This document shows, in pieces, positions 23,234-31,999 of a stretch of DNA of 41,355 nt. This DNA comes from a virus. The position numbers and the translations under genes were made by a program. The stretch is from positions 1 through 41,355 of IMG/VR virus record IMGVR_UViG_3300031825_000030. One strand, given 5' to 3'. Position 1 is the stretch's first letter. Each line of letters opens with the position of its first letter. A model generated the notes under the pieces. The model saw only the letters and a list, made by a program, of their open reading frames with translations. It did not search any database and was not told the origin of the DNA.

Positions 23234-23965
23234 CTATTTCCCCTGGGACTTGAGGGCGCGCAGGTAGTCGACCGAGGATGCGAAGTTGTCCGGGTTGAGC
23301 GGTACGCCTGTCGCGCCCGGCTTCGCGGACACTGGGTCCGCGCGGCCGGCTATGTTCTCCTTGGTCATCGTCTGGGCCTTCTTCACCGCCTCGGACATGT
23401 CTCGCATGTTCGCGTGGGCGGTCGTGAGGTCCCTGAACCCGTACTTCACCGCGTGCTGGAACAGCATTCCCTCGTTGACGTTCGGGTCGACGGCCTTCAC
23501 CGCAGCGAGCTGGGCGATGGCGCCGTCCTCAATCGCCTGGCGCTCCGCGGCCTCCCGAGCCTGGCGCTCCGACATTCCTGTCAGGATGCGCGTCTCGATT
23601 TGGGCCGCCAGCTCGTCGTACGTGGGGGGTATGTAGTTCGGGTCCTTGAGGGGGTCTGTCTTCTCCTCTCCGGGGGGTGTCGGGGCCTTGGTCAGTGCGG
23701 CCAAGTCCTGCGACTTGCGGGTGTAGTCGGGGTAGAAGTTCTCCTTCCATTCCCTCGACAGCGTCGCCGCGTCCACCTTTCTGCCGTCCGGGAGCTCGAA
23801 GAGCTCTGGCTCGGCAACGGCTGGTGCTTCCGTCGAAGTTTCTGCGGTCGGTTCCGCCGGAGTCTCCGTTCCGTCTTCCGGTGCCGCCTCGCTTGGCGCG
23901 GCTTCCGCTTCTTCGAGCGGGGTCGCCTCGCTGGGAGACGCATCGAGCGTAGATTCTGGGTCCAT
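23234..23965 (-). CDS. Scaffolding protein
   Basis: 243 residues with a very acidic, Pro/Glu/Ala/Thr-rich N-terminus, then FELPDGRKVDAATLSREWKE and a helical coiled-coil half (AREAAERQAIEDGAIAQLAA), ending with a Lys-rich tail (SVDYLRALKSQGK). Acidic start, helical core and basic end just before the capsid gene are typical of phage scaffolds; the basic helix usually contacts the capsid protein. Confidence 0.85.
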   Translation of the reverse strand: MDPESTLDASPSEATPLEEAEAAPSEAAPEDGTETPAEPTAETSTEAPAVAEPELFELPDGRKVDAATLSREWKENFYPDYTRKSQDLAALTKAPTPPGEEKTDPLKDPNYIPPTYDELAAQIETRILTGMSERQAREAAERQAIEDGAIAQLAAVKAVDPNVNEGMLFQHAVKYGFRDLTTAHANMRDMSEAVKKAQTMTKENIAGRADPVSAKPGATGVPLNPDNFASSVDYLRALKSQGK

Positions 23966-24043
23966 TGTTGTTCTTGACTGCCCCCTCGCGACTTGGCCGG
24001 CGTGCGGCTGAGGCGAGTTGCTTGGTCACGTTAGCTAGTACCT

Positions 24044-24090
24044 AGTTTACCGACTTTGCGGTCGGCCGGGAACCCCCGGCGCGTTGGCAT
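24044..24090 (-). promoter_or_regulatory. Box-type promoter ahead of scaffold and capsid genes
   Basis: On the minus strand ATGCCAACG (24090-24082) lies 32 bases upstream of TAAACT (24049-24044). The box is one base off the consensus at each end. It is in the 124-base gap before the scaffold gene. Confidence 0.5.
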
Positions 24091-24281
24091 CAGCCCTCCT
24101 TGAAGGCCTTCACGGTGCCCTTCAGCGGGTTTATTCCGCCGTAGTGCGGCATCTTGCCCTCCTTCAGGTCGGCCTGCCCCTGGTCGACGTTCTTGCGGAT
24201 GTTCTTCCCCACCGCCTGGAGCTTCCGCTCCGCCGTCTTCTTGAACCCTATCATCTCGTTCATCCTGTCGGTCATTCTCAT
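24090..24281 (-). CDS. Small basic helical protein
   Basis: 63 residues, Lys-rich (MRMTDRMNEMIGFKKTAERK, then NVDQGQADLKEGKMPHYGG, LKGTVKAFKEG). Its start overlaps the portal stop by four bases. It lies between portal and scaffold, where phages often keep small head-assembly factors. No family recognised. Confidence 0.72.
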   Translation of the reverse strand: MRMTDRMNEMIGFKKTAERKLQAVGKNIRKNVDQGQADLKEGKMPHYGGINPLKGTVKAFKEG

Positions 24282-26320
24282 GGCGTTGGTTTCTTAGCTG
24301 ATGCGTCCTTCACGCGGAGCTGGTGCTCCTGGTCCTGCTTGCCCTTCGCCGCGTCCGCCTGCTTCTCGGCCATCGCGACCTGCGGGTCGAGCTGTATGCC
24401 GGCCTTCGCGGCGAGCTCTATCTGCCCGTCGAGCGGAAGGTCCTTGAAGTTGATGGACGTCTTCGGCTCCTCGCCCTTCGCCGGCGGGGCTATCTGCGCG
24501 AGCTCCTCAGGCGTGAAGCCGACGGCAGCGGCCGGGTTCATCTGGTAGGCGACGGCGTTCTTCGCCATGTCCTTGGGGTCGTCGTACTGGGCAATCTTCA
24601 GGTAGTCGACCGGGGAGATGACGCCGTCCTTGACGTCGTTCTGGGCCTGCTCGAACTTGAACTCGTCGTCCACGGGGAGCGTCTTGCCCGGGATGACGAT
24701 GACCTCCTGCCCGTCCTCGAAGTCGTCCTGGATTATCTCCATCTCCTCCTGGTCGCCCTCCTCGCCCTGCCACTTGGCGCTCCTGTACTCGGTGTAGCGG
24801 CTCTTCGAGAGCTGCATCGCCCAGCCGTACATCTCGCCGTACGTGTAGTCCACGACCTGCACGAGCTCGTTGAGGCGGAGGTAGGACTGCTGGATGAGGG
24901 CGAGCCTCCCGGCCTTGGTCTCCTGGCCCTGGCGCTCGCCGCGGAACGCCGAGGTGGCCGCCATGATGCTGTCAATCTCCGTGCGGGAGTCAATCATGTC
25001 GTCGAACACCATCTGCGGGAGGGCCGCGCCGGTCTCGCGGGTCACGCCGTCCTTCACGCCCTTGCCCCAGACGATGCCCTTGGTCTGGAACCGGATGCGC
25101 TGCGCGTCGGACTTCGGCATCACGCCCGCGTCCACCTTGAGGATGCCGTTCGACATCTCGCAGTTCTCGTCGATGTCCATCTTGCGCTTGTCCACGCCCC
25201 TCTGGAGGCTGGAGGCGAGCTGAATCATGTCCGTGCGGCCGACGGGGCTGTTCTCGTTGTTGAAGACCGTGGCGAAGATGTACGGCTTCCGCGGGCTGTC
25301 GAAGTAGTTGAAGTAGTACGGTGTGTACTCGACCGGCGCCTGGGCCGGGGCCGCTTGGACCTCTGGTGTAGCCTCCGGCACGGATGGGTCCATCTCGCCC
25401 GCCTCGGCCGCGGTCGTCTCCTCCTGCCCCTCGGCGGTGGACGTCTCTGCAGCCTCCTGGGCAGCCATCGCCGCGCGCCTGTTGTCCTGGTCGAGCTTTA
25501 TCGGCTGCATGTACTGGCGCCTCGCCTCCCCGGTGAGCGTCGCGAGCTGGTCGCGCTCCTCCTGGGTGAGCAGGATGCCCTTCCAGTCCCAGTACGGGTT
25601 CTTTATCTTGCCCAGGATGATGTTGTCGAGCTTGAACACGACGTGGTCGAGCACCCACGCCTCCTTGTACTTGACGTCCGGGTTCCTCACGTACAGCTCG
25701 CGCTCGCCGTCCTCGCCGTCCGCGAAGCCGAACTTCTTCATGAGCTCCGCCTTCTTGTCCGGGAAGCGCTCGACGACTGAGCAGAGGTTGTCCTCTATCT
25801 CCTCGATGCCGAACTCGGAGTCCTGCTCCTTGGTGGAGTACTTGCCGAAGCGCACGTTGCGCGGGTCGATTGCGCGGAAGTCGAAGTCGTCGATGACCGG
25901 GTTCCAGAAGGCCTTCACGACGTAGAGGCGGCCGAAGTACAGGTTGCGGAGCGCCTTGCGGCTGGTCTCCTTGACGTTCCTGTCGACGAGCTTCTTCTTC
26001 ATGAACTTCTCGAGGCCGCGGGCGAAGTCCTGCGTCTCCTGCCCGGAGCGGCCCGGGAGGATGTTGATGCCCGGCGGGTTCGCGATGAGAGAGTTGATGA
26101 CCGCCTCCATGTTCACGAAGATGCGGTTCGCCTGCACGACCCACGGCTTGCGCGTGTACGGCACAGCGTCGAGCCACGAGCCCTTGTTGGAGTACACCGC
26201 CACGTTCTGCTCGTACGTGCTCTTGACGACGTCCCACAGCTCGTCGGAGGACGCCCAGCGGTTGTCGATGAGCTTCGACAGCTCGTCGTCCTTCATCTGG
26301 TTGATGTCGATTTGTGCCAT
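24278..26320 (-). CDS. Portal protein
   Basis: 680 residues, in the size range of large podoviral portals such as P22 gp1. Features: KPWVVQANRIFVNMEAVINS and ANPPGINILPG near the N-terminus (portal wing), YFGRLYVVKAFWNPVIDDFD, then FRAIDPRNVRFGKYS, a central helix region with GERQGQETKAGRLALIQQSY, and a long Gln/Ala/Lys-rich helical end like a portal barrel. The gene order terminase, small protein, portal, scaffold, capsid supports it. ATG 26320 (MAQIDINQMK) is the start; an upstream extension has no support. Confidence 0.88.
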   Translation of the reverse strand: MAQIDINQMKDDELSKLIDNRWASSDELWDVVKSTYEQNVAVYSNKGSWLDAVPYTRKPWVVQANRIFVNMEAVINSLIANPPGINILPGRSGQETQDFARGLEKFMKKKLVDRNVKETSRKALRNLYFGRLYVVKAFWNPVIDDFDFRAIDPRNVRFGKYSTKEQDSEFGIEEIEDNLCSVVERFPDKKAELMKKFGFADGEDGERELYVRNPDVKYKEAWVLDHVVFKLDNIILGKIKNPYWDWKGILLTQEERDQLATLTGEARRQYMQPIKLDQDNRRAAMAAQEAAETSTAEGQEETTAAEAGEMDPSVPEATPEVQAAPAQAPVEYTPYYFNYFDSPRKPYIFATVFNNENSPVGRTDMIQLASSLQRGVDKRKMDIDENCEMSNGILKVDAGVMPKSDAQRIRFQTKGIVWGKGVKDGVTRETGAALPQMVFDDMIDSRTEIDSIMAATSAFRGERQGQETKAGRLALIQQSYLRLNELVQVVDYTYGEMYGWAMQLSKSRYTEYRSAKWQGEEGDQEEMEIIQDDFEDGQEVIVIPGKTLPVDDEFKFEQAQNDVKDGVISPVDYLKIAQYDDPKDMAKNAVAYQMNPAAAVGFTPEELAQIAPPAKGEEPKTSINFKDLPLDGQIELAAKAGIQLDPQVAMAEKQADAAKGKQDQEHQLRVKDASAKKPTP

Positions 26321-26398
26321 GGGTTGTTTTGGGTATTGAAAAAGGCGAAGAACCCATATGGGTCCCCCGCCGAATGTCCGGTTTGGGCTAACATGCAT

Positions 26399-26444
26399 AC
26401 TATACCACGCTTTGCGCGCGGTTTCCGCAACAGGGTGTTAGCAA
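26399..26444 (-). promoter_or_regulatory. Box-type promoter ahead of portal gene
   Basis: On the minus strand TTGCTAACA (26444-26436) is followed after 31 bases by TATAGT (26404-26399). The 124-base gap between the 65-residue gene and the portal start contains this element only. Confidence 0.65.
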
Positions 26445-26642
26445 CTATTCCCCGCGCCTCCAGGCGACCTCCTCCTTGACGACGTTCTGGAGCATGCCGT
26501 GGGCGAAGTTGAGCGTCACCTTGCCCCAGCCGACGGACAGCGCGTCCGCCTCCTGCATCGCGGAGAAGACCTCGTAGTGCTCCTGGAATACGAGGAACTG
26601 CTTGGCTTCCGCGTCCAGCACGTAGATGGGTATCTTATCCAT
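26445..26642 (-). CDS. Small hypothetical protein
   Basis: 65 residues (MDKIPIYVLDAEAKQFLVFQ, then EHYEVFSAMQEADALSVGW) with mixed strands and one helix. It starts inside the last eight bases of the large terminase gene, so it is translationally coupled to it. No family recognised; a packaging accessory is possible. Confidence 0.75.
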   Translation of the reverse strand: MDKIPIYVLDAEAKQFLVFQEHYEVFSAMQEADALSVGWGKVTLNFAHGMLQNVVKEEVAWRRGE

Positions 26643-28242
26643 AGCGGGCGTCGCTCTCTGCCGTCCCTCCCCTGTTCGCCTCCCGGAAGAGCTCCGATGG
26701 GTCGTACGTGTTGTCCGCCCCGATGGCGTGGGCGGGCTCCCCGGCCCCGAGCGTCCCGAAGAACGCACCGTCGCCCCCGCCGGTCGTCGCGAGCCACGCG
26801 TACAGCGACGCGAACACGTAGTGGTCCACGCCCGTGGTCGATGCCCAGATATACCTCTCGATGCCCTTGTTGTTCGTCACCTTCTCGCGGCGGAGCGTCT
26901 CGAAGTGCCTGATGAAGTCGCCGAAGTCCCGGTCCGCCGGCGCCGCGATGAGCCACTTCGCCTCAATCATCTCCGTGAGCATGAGGTCTATCACGCGGTC
27001 GCGGTGCGAATACACGATGCCGGTCCGCTCGCCCTCGCCGCGCCACACGACCGTCTGCGGGTTGTTCGCGTTCTCCTGGAAGAAGGACATCTCCATGAAC
27101 GGGTACGTGTCCACGTAGTGCTTCGCCGCAGTGTTGTCCGGCATCGCGTCTATCACGCCGGCTTGCGGCTTCCACGTCGCGATGATGGAGTCGAGGTCCT
27201 CCCACTTGGTGAACCTGCCTATCTTCACGATGCCCGCGTGCGTCCTCACGACGTAGTGCTTCATGTTGCCGACGTCCACGCCGAGGAACCTCGGCCCCGT
27301 GTCCACCTCGGCGAAGCGCGGCGTCCAGATGTCGAGTATCGTTGACTTCGACACCTGCAGGTCACCAGGCGTGTACGGCAGGCCGAGCACGAAGTTGGCG
27401 AAGTAGCCCGGGTCCCCCTTCGAGTCGTCGATGATTTCCTTGACCGTGATGTCCGGGCACATGAGGTGCGAGATGCGGTACCCGTGGATGTCGGAGCCGG
27501 GGTTCTGCGGCACATACCTCCCCTTCCGGCGCATGTCGTCGGTGATGCGCGCCCTGCACGAGCGGCACTGGTAGTAGCCGCCCTCCATGTTCACGCTGTC
27601 CGGCCACACGAGGTCCTGGTCCTGCTTGCACGCGCCGCACGTGATTGTCCAGAGCCTCTGGTCGGACTGCTGCCACGCGAGGTCGAGCTCGTCGCGCTCC
27701 GGGCCGGGGTTGGAGAACAGCCACCTCCCCTTGTACGGGCTCGCCTTCGTGCGGGACTTGTACGTCTCTATCGCGCCCTGGTCGGAGCGGGACACCTCGT
27801 CGTGCACGAGGACGTCCGCCGACGTGGATATCGCGGCGGTCTTGGACACGGTGCCCTTGAAGAACACGAAGCGGCCGTTCAGCTCCTTGCGGTCGATGTT
27901 GTCCGCCTCCATGCCCCTGAACTCCTGCAGGTTAGCCTGGACTATCTTGTTGAACTTCGACGCGACGAACTCGTTCACGTCGCTGTCGGTCGGCATCGTG
28001 TAGATGACGTTGAAGCGGAGGTGCTTCACGGCGAACAGGGTCTTGAGCGAGAACGTGACGCTCTTCCCGACCTGCGCGCAGGCCATCACCGCCTGCCTCG
28101 GGTGGAAGTCGGTGAGTATGTCGAGGAGGAACGGCCGGTTGTGCCAGTCGAACGGCTCGCCCTTCTCGGACACGATGCCCTCCTCGGTGAGCCATTGGAG
28201 GATGGAGAAGTGCTGCTTCTGCGCCGCGGGTGCCTTAGCCAT
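26635..28242 (-). CDS. Terminase large subunit, GpA family
   Basis: 535 residues. Walker A-like ACAQVGKS (54-61), Walker B ADVLVHDE (142-149), the family phrase SDQRLWTITCGACKQDQDLVW with a four-Cys zinc site (C202, C205, C226, C229), and a nuclease domain beginning FLGVDVGN (Asp323) with later acidic residues. These are the marks of lambda GpA-type packaging ATPase-nucleases. It cuts the concatemer and pumps DNA through the portal. It is overlapped at both ends by small genes. Confidence 0.95.
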   Translation of the reverse strand: MAKAPAAQKQHFSILQWLTEEGIVSEKGEPFDWHNRPFLLDILTDFHPRQAVMACAQVGKSVTFSLKTLFAVKHLRFNVIYTMPTDSDVNEFVASKFNKIVQANLQEFRGMEADNIDRKELNGRFVFFKGTVSKTAAISTSADVLVHDEVSRSDQGAIETYKSRTKASPYKGRWLFSNPGPERDELDLAWQQSDQRLWTITCGACKQDQDLVWPDSVNMEGGYYQCRSCRARITDDMRRKGRYVPQNPGSDIHGYRISHLMCPDITVKEIIDDSKGDPGYFANFVLGLPYTPGDLQVSKSTILDIWTPRFAEVDTGPRFLGVDVGNMKHYVVRTHAGIVKIGRFTKWEDLDSIIATWKPQAGVIDAMPDNTAAKHYVDTYPFMEMSFFQENANNPQTVVWRGEGERTGIVYSHRDRVIDLMLTEMIEAKWLIAAPADRDFGDFIRHFETLRREKVTNNKGIERYIWASTTGVDHYVFASLYAWLATTGGGDGAFFGTLGAGEPAHAIGADNTYDPSELFREANRGGTAESDARYG

Positions 28243-28522
28243 AGGACGCCTTGCGCTTCCTGAACGTGTGCGTGAACAGCTCCCCGCCGACCTTCGTCCA
28301 CTTCGGGTACTCGACGACGAGGTACCACGCGCCCATCATCCCGTTGTTCTTGTGGGAGCAGACCTCGTCCATGCCATCGCGGGTGAAGGCGAGCGACGTC
28401 GGGCTCATCGGCTTCCGGTCGACTTCCCAGTCTCCGCTGTCGAGAGTGAACCAGTCGTTGCACCACTGCGAGACGGAGAACACCTTTCCCTTGTTCCTGC
28501 CCCTGAGTACGAGTACGTTCAT
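28235..28522 (-). CDS. Hypothetical protein between GroEL and terminase
   Basis: 95 residues (MNVLVLRGRNKGKVFSVSQW, then DWFTLDSGDWEVDRKPMSP, WYLVVEYPKWTKVGGELFTH), strand-rich with several Trp. It overlaps the terminase start by eight bases and begins two bases after the GroEL stop. No family recognised. Confidence 0.75.
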   Translation of the reverse strand: MNVLVLRGRNKGKVFSVSQWCNDWFTLDSGDWEVDRKPMSPTSLAFTRDGMDEVCSHKNNGMMGAWYLVVEYPKWTKVGGELFTHTFRKRKASYG

Positions 28523-28524
28523 GC

Positions 28525-30057
28525 CTACAGAGCTGTCTCGTTGCTTATGTCCTCCGCCTCGGTTATCGCGGTCTCGAACCCGACGAGCTGCTTCGCCATG
28601 GCGACCGCGGACTCGAGCGCCGTGCGCACGACCTTGTGCGGGTCGACGATGCCGGCCTCGAGCATGTTGACCTGCCTGCCGCTCTTGAAGTCTATCCCGA
28701 CGCCCCTGCCCGTCTCCGGGAAGTCGTGGAAGCCCGAGTTCTTCGCCATCTGCGCGAGCGGCGCGGCGAGCGCCTTGTAGAACATCGGGTCGCCCACCAG
28801 GCTGGATATCTCGTTGAGCGCGACGCCGCCGCCCGGGACGATGCCCTCCTGCACCGCGGCCTGGGTCGAGGCGATGGCGTTGTCGAACTTGTACTTCATG
28901 GCGTTGTACTCCGTGTCCGTGTACGCGCCGACGCGGATGACGCCGATGCCGCCGGTGAGCGCCGCGATGCGGTCCCTCAGCTGCGCGGAGCCGTACTCGC
29001 TCGTCGAGTCCGCGAGCTTGTTCTCGAGCTCCTTCGCCCTCGCCGTAGGGTCCCCCTTCCCGCCTATCACGGTCGTGGTGTCCCTGGTGACGATTATCTT
29101 CTCGGCCCTGCCGCACAGGAGCCTGGTCGCCTCGTCGAGCCGCATGCCCATCTCCTCGGATATGACGGTCGCGCCTGTGATGGCCGCGAGGTCGAAGAGG
29201 AAGTCCCTCGCCGGGCTCGCCTGGTACGGGTTCTGCACGCAGGCGATGTGGGCGATGCCGGACACGGCGTTCTTTGCGAGCGTGCCGAGCGCCACGGAGT
29301 TGACGTCGGTCGCCACGATGAGTATCGAGTTGCCCGTGCCTATCGAGTTCAGGAGCCCGACAATCTGTTCGTTGGTCGAGACGGTCCTGTCCACGAGCAC
29401 CACGTACGCGTCCTCGAGCACGGTCTGGGCGTTCTCGTGGTCGTTTATGAAGAACGGGCTGATGAGGCCCTTCGGGAAGCGCATGCCCTTGACCACCTCG
29501 TGCGAGCAGCCGAGCTTCGCGCCCTTCTCGACAGTTATCGCGCCGGTCGGGCCGACCTCGCGGATGACCTCGGCGATGAGGCCCGCCACGCCCTTGTCGA
29601 GGCTGGACACCTCGGCGATGCGCTCGAGGTCGCCGTCCTCCACCGGGACGGACATGTCCTTGAGGTGTGCCCTCGCCTCCTCGAGCCCCCTGTCGAGGCG
29701 CTCCTTGACGAGGCGCACCTTCGACGGGTCGCCCCCGACCTCCGCGACGGCCTCGTTGGCCAGCGCCCGGGTGAGCACGGTCGTCGTGGCGGTGCCGTCG
29801 CCGCCCTGGTCCGAGCTCCGCGTCGCGCCCTTCTTGAGGAGCAGCAGGCCCATGTTCTCGTGCCTGTCGGCGAACTGCAGGTTCCTGAGCACGGTCACGC
29901 CGTCGTCCGCGACTATCGGGTCGAGGCCCGGGAACTCTATGAGCGCGGTGAGGCCGACCGGCCCGAGCGTCGGGGCGACCGCGTCGGCCGCCTTGTTCAC
30001 GCCGGCGAGCACCTTCCCCCTCGCCTCCTCCCCCTGGGTTATCCTCTTGTTCTTCAT
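28525..30057 (-). CDS. groEL: GroEL-type chaperonin
   Basis: 510 residues covering equatorial, intermediate and apical domains. ATP-site residues are conserved at the same numbers as in E. coli: D52 (in ADDGVTV) and D87 (in GGDGTATTTVL); the catalytic Asp398 equivalent is in FDNAIASTQAAVQEGIVP, before GGGVAL. The C-terminal Gly/Met tail of bacterial GroEL is absent (ends ISNETAL), and the protein is about 38 residues shorter. Chaperonins fold proteins in an ATP-driven cage; here it lies between terminase genes and GroES, so virion proteins are the likely clients. The start at ATG 30057 overlaps the GroES stop by four bases. It is clearly divergent in the apical domain. Confidence 0.97.
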   Translation of the reverse strand: MKNKRITQGEEARGKVLAGVNKAADAVAPTLGPVGLTALIEFPGLDPIVADDGVTVLRNLQFADRHENMGLLLLKKGATRSSDQGGDGTATTTVLTRALANEAVAEVGGDPSKVRLVKERLDRGLEEARAHLKDMSVPVEDGDLERIAEVSSLDKGVAGLIAEVIREVGPTGAITVEKGAKLGCSHEVVKGMRFPKGLISPFFINDHENAQTVLEDAYVVLVDRTVSTNEQIVGLLNSIGTGNSILIVATDVNSVALGTLAKNAVSGIAHIACVQNPYQASPARDFLFDLAAITGATVISEEMGMRLDEATRLLCGRAEKIIVTRDTTTVIGGKGDPTARAKELENKLADSTSEYGSAQLRDRIAALTGGIGVIRVGAYTDTEYNAMKYKFDNAIASTQAAVQEGIVPGGGVALNEISSLVGDPMFYKALAAPLAQMAKNSGFHDFPETGRGVGIDFKSGRQVNMLEAGIVDPHKVVRTALESAVAMAKQLVGFETAITEAEDISNETAL

Positions 30058-30356
30058 AGGACCGCGATGATGTCCGGTATCGCCACGACCTTCATGTCCT
30101 TCCCCTCGACCTTCATCTCCTGCGTGTCGGGAGACCACTTTGCGAACACGACGACGTTCCCGACCGCGAGGTCGCTCTGCCTGTCGCCCTCCGTGTACGT
30201 GACCGCCGTGGTCCCGAAGCTCCTCTGGAGCGGCTCGCCGACCATGACGATTCTGCCCTTCGACACGAAGTCGTCCATCACGTCGACGGTCTCGAAGCCC
30301 GCGCCCCTCTCCTTCTCCACCCGCTCGACCAGCACCCTGTCTCCGATTATCTTCAT
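30054..30356 (-). CDS. groES: GroES-type co-chaperonin
   Basis: 100 residues: MKIIGDRVLVERVEKE, a mobile-loop region (GAGFETVDVMDDFVSKGRIV), then VGNVVVFAKWSPD and the terminal strand KVVAIPDIIAVL. This is the Cpn10 fold pattern with the usual length. It normally caps the GroEL ring. The mobile loop differs from the GGI(V/L)L type of bacterial GroES, suggesting co-adaptation with the phage GroEL rather than the host one (inference). Overlaps both neighbours by ATGA. Confidence 0.93.
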   Translation of the reverse strand: MKIIGDRVLVERVEKERGAGFETVDVMDDFVSKGRIVMVGEPLQRSFGTTAVTYTEGDRQSDLAVGNVVVFAKWSPDTQEMKVEGKDMKVVAIPDIIAVL

Positions 30357-30802
30357 GCGTTTCTTTGCTTATACCCGTATAGTAATTGGAACCCCGTCTC
30401 GTGCGGCTGGATGATGTCCGCCGCGTGCTCCCCCGTGTCCCTCCGGCACTTCCTGCTGAGGCGGAAGTAAGGGTCGCGCCACTTGTCGACCGCGAGCCGG
30501 ATGCACCAGTGGCCGGCCGGGCACTTGGTCCTGTAGAACGCTATCCGCGACGACGGGTCCTCCCAGTCCCGCTCCACCTCCCTGATGGTCTCCGCGGCGA
30601 AGTCCCTCCCGCACTTCCTGCACCAGAACGGGAGCGTCTCCCTCGGCTTCGTGGACGCAAGCTCCTTCTCCCTCTCCGCTCTGACGGCCTCGTGGTCGCG
30701 GGCGAGCTGTCGGTCCTTCGCCCGCCTGTCCTGCTGCTCTATGAGGTCGCGGATGTGATGGTGATACTCGACGTCCGGCCTCGGCTCGTGTTCGTACCTC
30801 AT
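30353..30802 (-). CDS. Zinc-ribbon hypothetical protein
   Basis: 149 residues. A charged, His-rich start (MRYEHEPRPDVEYHHHIRDL) leads to a coiled region and then WCRKCGRDFAAETIREVERD with a second Cys/His group CPAGHWCIRL, giving a probable zinc site. The end is basic (RKCRRDTGEHAADIIQPHE). ATG 30802 is chosen because it overlaps the stop of the small membrane gene (ATGA). Function unknown. Confidence 0.75.
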   Translation of the reverse strand: MRYEHEPRPDVEYHHHIRDLIEQQDRRAKDRQLARDHEAVRAEREKELASTKPRETLPFWCRKCGRDFAAETIREVERDWEDPSSRIAFYRTKCPAGHWCIRLAVDKWRDPYFRLSRKCRRDTGEHAADIIQPHETGFQLLYGYKQRNA

Positions 30803-30927
30803 TCCGGGTTCTTGGGCATCAGGACGAACAGCACGAACAGCAGCGACCACCACGGGTAGCCGGAGACGATGCACGCGAGCATGGCCCCGAGGGCCGCGAT
30901 GTTCTGCAGGGTGGCGCTCCAGTTCAT
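30799..30927 (-). CDS. Very small membrane protein
   Basis: 42 residues: MNWSATLQNIAALGAMLACI, then VSGYPWWSLLFVLFVLMPKN. Two hydrophobic helices with a short turn. It is linked to its downstream neighbour by an ATGA overlap. Unknown function. Confidence 0.68.
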   Translation of the reverse strand: MNWSATLQNIAALGAMLACIVSGYPWWSLLFVLFVLMPKNPE

Positions 30928-30928
30928 G

Positions 30929-31102
30929 TCAATCGTGCGCCATGTTGCACCTGTCGCAGCGGTCCACGTCGTCGACGAACGAGTAGTGGAGCCTCTCCCC
31001 GCAGCACCTGCTCCTCCTGAACGGCGCCGAGACCGCGCGGACTGTTATGTACGCCGAGCCGACCACGACGAACAAGAGAACCCAGAATACGAAGCTGTTC
31101 AT
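30929..31102 (-). CDS. Small membrane-anchored zinc-finger-like protein
   Basis: 57 residues: one N-terminal membrane helix (MNSFVFWVLLFVVVGSAYIT), a basic patch (PFRRSR) and a Cys pair set CCGERLHYSFVDDVDRC with CNMAH. The start follows CTATAACAACACAC. Its stop is one base before the next start (TGAC-ATG). Unknown function. Confidence 0.68.
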   Translation of the reverse strand: MNSFVFWVLLFVVVGSAYITVRAVSAPFRRSRCCGERLHYSFVDDVDRCDRCNMAHD

Positions 31103-31112
31103 GTGTGTGTTG

Positions 31113-31337
31113 TTATAGGCCCCTGATTCGGTCGAGCCACGCCTTCATACCGCTGTCCTCAGCCTCCTGCTCCTCGAAGTCCTGCTGCGTGGCCTCGGGG
31201 AAGAACGCCCCGACCACCTCCCGGTCGTCCTCGTCTCTCACTGTCTCGACGACCGCCTCCGGGGCCTGGAGCAGGAACTCAAGCTTGTCCGGGTCCTTGC
31301 GCGACAGCCGCCACATCCTCTGCAGCCTCTTCAGCAT
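31113..31337 (-). CDS. Small acidic hypothetical protein
   Basis: 74 residues, basic start (MLKRLQRMWRLSRKDPDKLE) and acidic end (FEEQEAEDSGMKAWLDRIRG). Its first 59 bases overlap the 3' end of the putative small terminase gene in another frame. No family recognised. Confidence 0.7.
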   Translation of the reverse strand: MLKRLQRMWRLSRKDPDKLEFLLQAPEAVVETVRDEDDREVVGAFFPEATQQDFEEQEAEDSGMKAWLDRIRGL

Positions 31338-31761
31338 GGTGGTCTCCGGTTAGCCTCTCCCTGATAATCGTCTCGATGCGGCGCACCTCGTCCTGGGTCT
31401 CCTTGGAGAATATGAAGTTGTACGTCGCCCCTGGGTTCTGGTCCCTCGGCGGCTCCGCGGTCTTGAAGCCCGCTCTGTCCAGAACGTCCTTCGCCGCGAC
31501 GAGCGAGACCATCCCGCTCTTCCTGTTCCTTGCGTGGCCCATGACGATTTCGGCCGCCTCCCCGGCAACCGACTCCAGATATGCCCTCACGCCAGGCTTC
31601 GCTAGCACTTCGCTGGCAATCGAACGAGCTGAAGCGGGATTGGACGTATTGTACACAATGAGCGCCGCCTCCTGCCCGGACACCCCGACCAGCGTCAGGT
31701 CTGCCAGCTTCTTCTCGTTCTCCGTGAGGCCTGTCTTCTTATCCTTTGCTCTCTTCGCCAT
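31279..31761 (-). CDS. Putative terminase small subunit
   Basis: 160 residues: basic start (MAKRAKDKKTGLTENEKKLA), a helix-turn-helix-like region (QEAALIVYNTSNPASARSIA, SEVLAKPGVRAYLE), a long charged helical part (ETQDEVRRIETIIRERL) and an acidic end. A DNA-binding head, oligomerising helices and position upstream of the packaging genes are typical of TerS. The assignment is by pattern and context. Confidence 0.68.
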   Translation of the reverse strand: MAKRAKDKKTGLTENEKKLADLTLVGVSGQEAALIVYNTSNPASARSIASEVLAKPGVRAYLESVAGEAAEIVMGHARNRKSGMVSLVAAKDVLDRAGFKTAEPPRDQNPGATYNFIFSKETQDEVRRIETIIRERLTGDHHAEEAAEDVAAVAQGPGQA

Positions 31762-31966
31762 TCTGCTCTGCGCCCGCTTCTGCTTTTGGGCTCTCCACGA
31801 CCTTGAAGAACCTCGCCTGGCAGTCTATCGTCCCCCCGTCCGTGATGAACGGCACCGCGTTCAGCGCGACCCCGTGAACCTTCTTGAACTCCTCGAACGC
31901 CCCCACGACCTCCTTCGCCTCCTCGTCCGTCAGGACCCTGAGCTTCGGCAGTGCCTCTTGTTCCAT
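31739..31966 (-). CDS. Small hypothetical protein
   Basis: 75 residues (MEQEALPKLRVLTDEEAKEV, then VGAFEEFKKVHGVALNAVPF), acidic and helical, with an acidic tail. The 23-base overlap with the next gene makes the operon tight. It is the first gene after the promoter at 32000-32055. Confidence 0.72.
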   Translation of the reverse strand: MEQEALPKLRVLTDEEAKEVVGAFEEFKKVHGVALNAVPFITDGGTIDCQARFFKVVESPKAEAGAEQNGEESKG

Positions 31967-31999
31967 GTCTTTGTCAGCTTAATGGTTGCTAATGCACGA

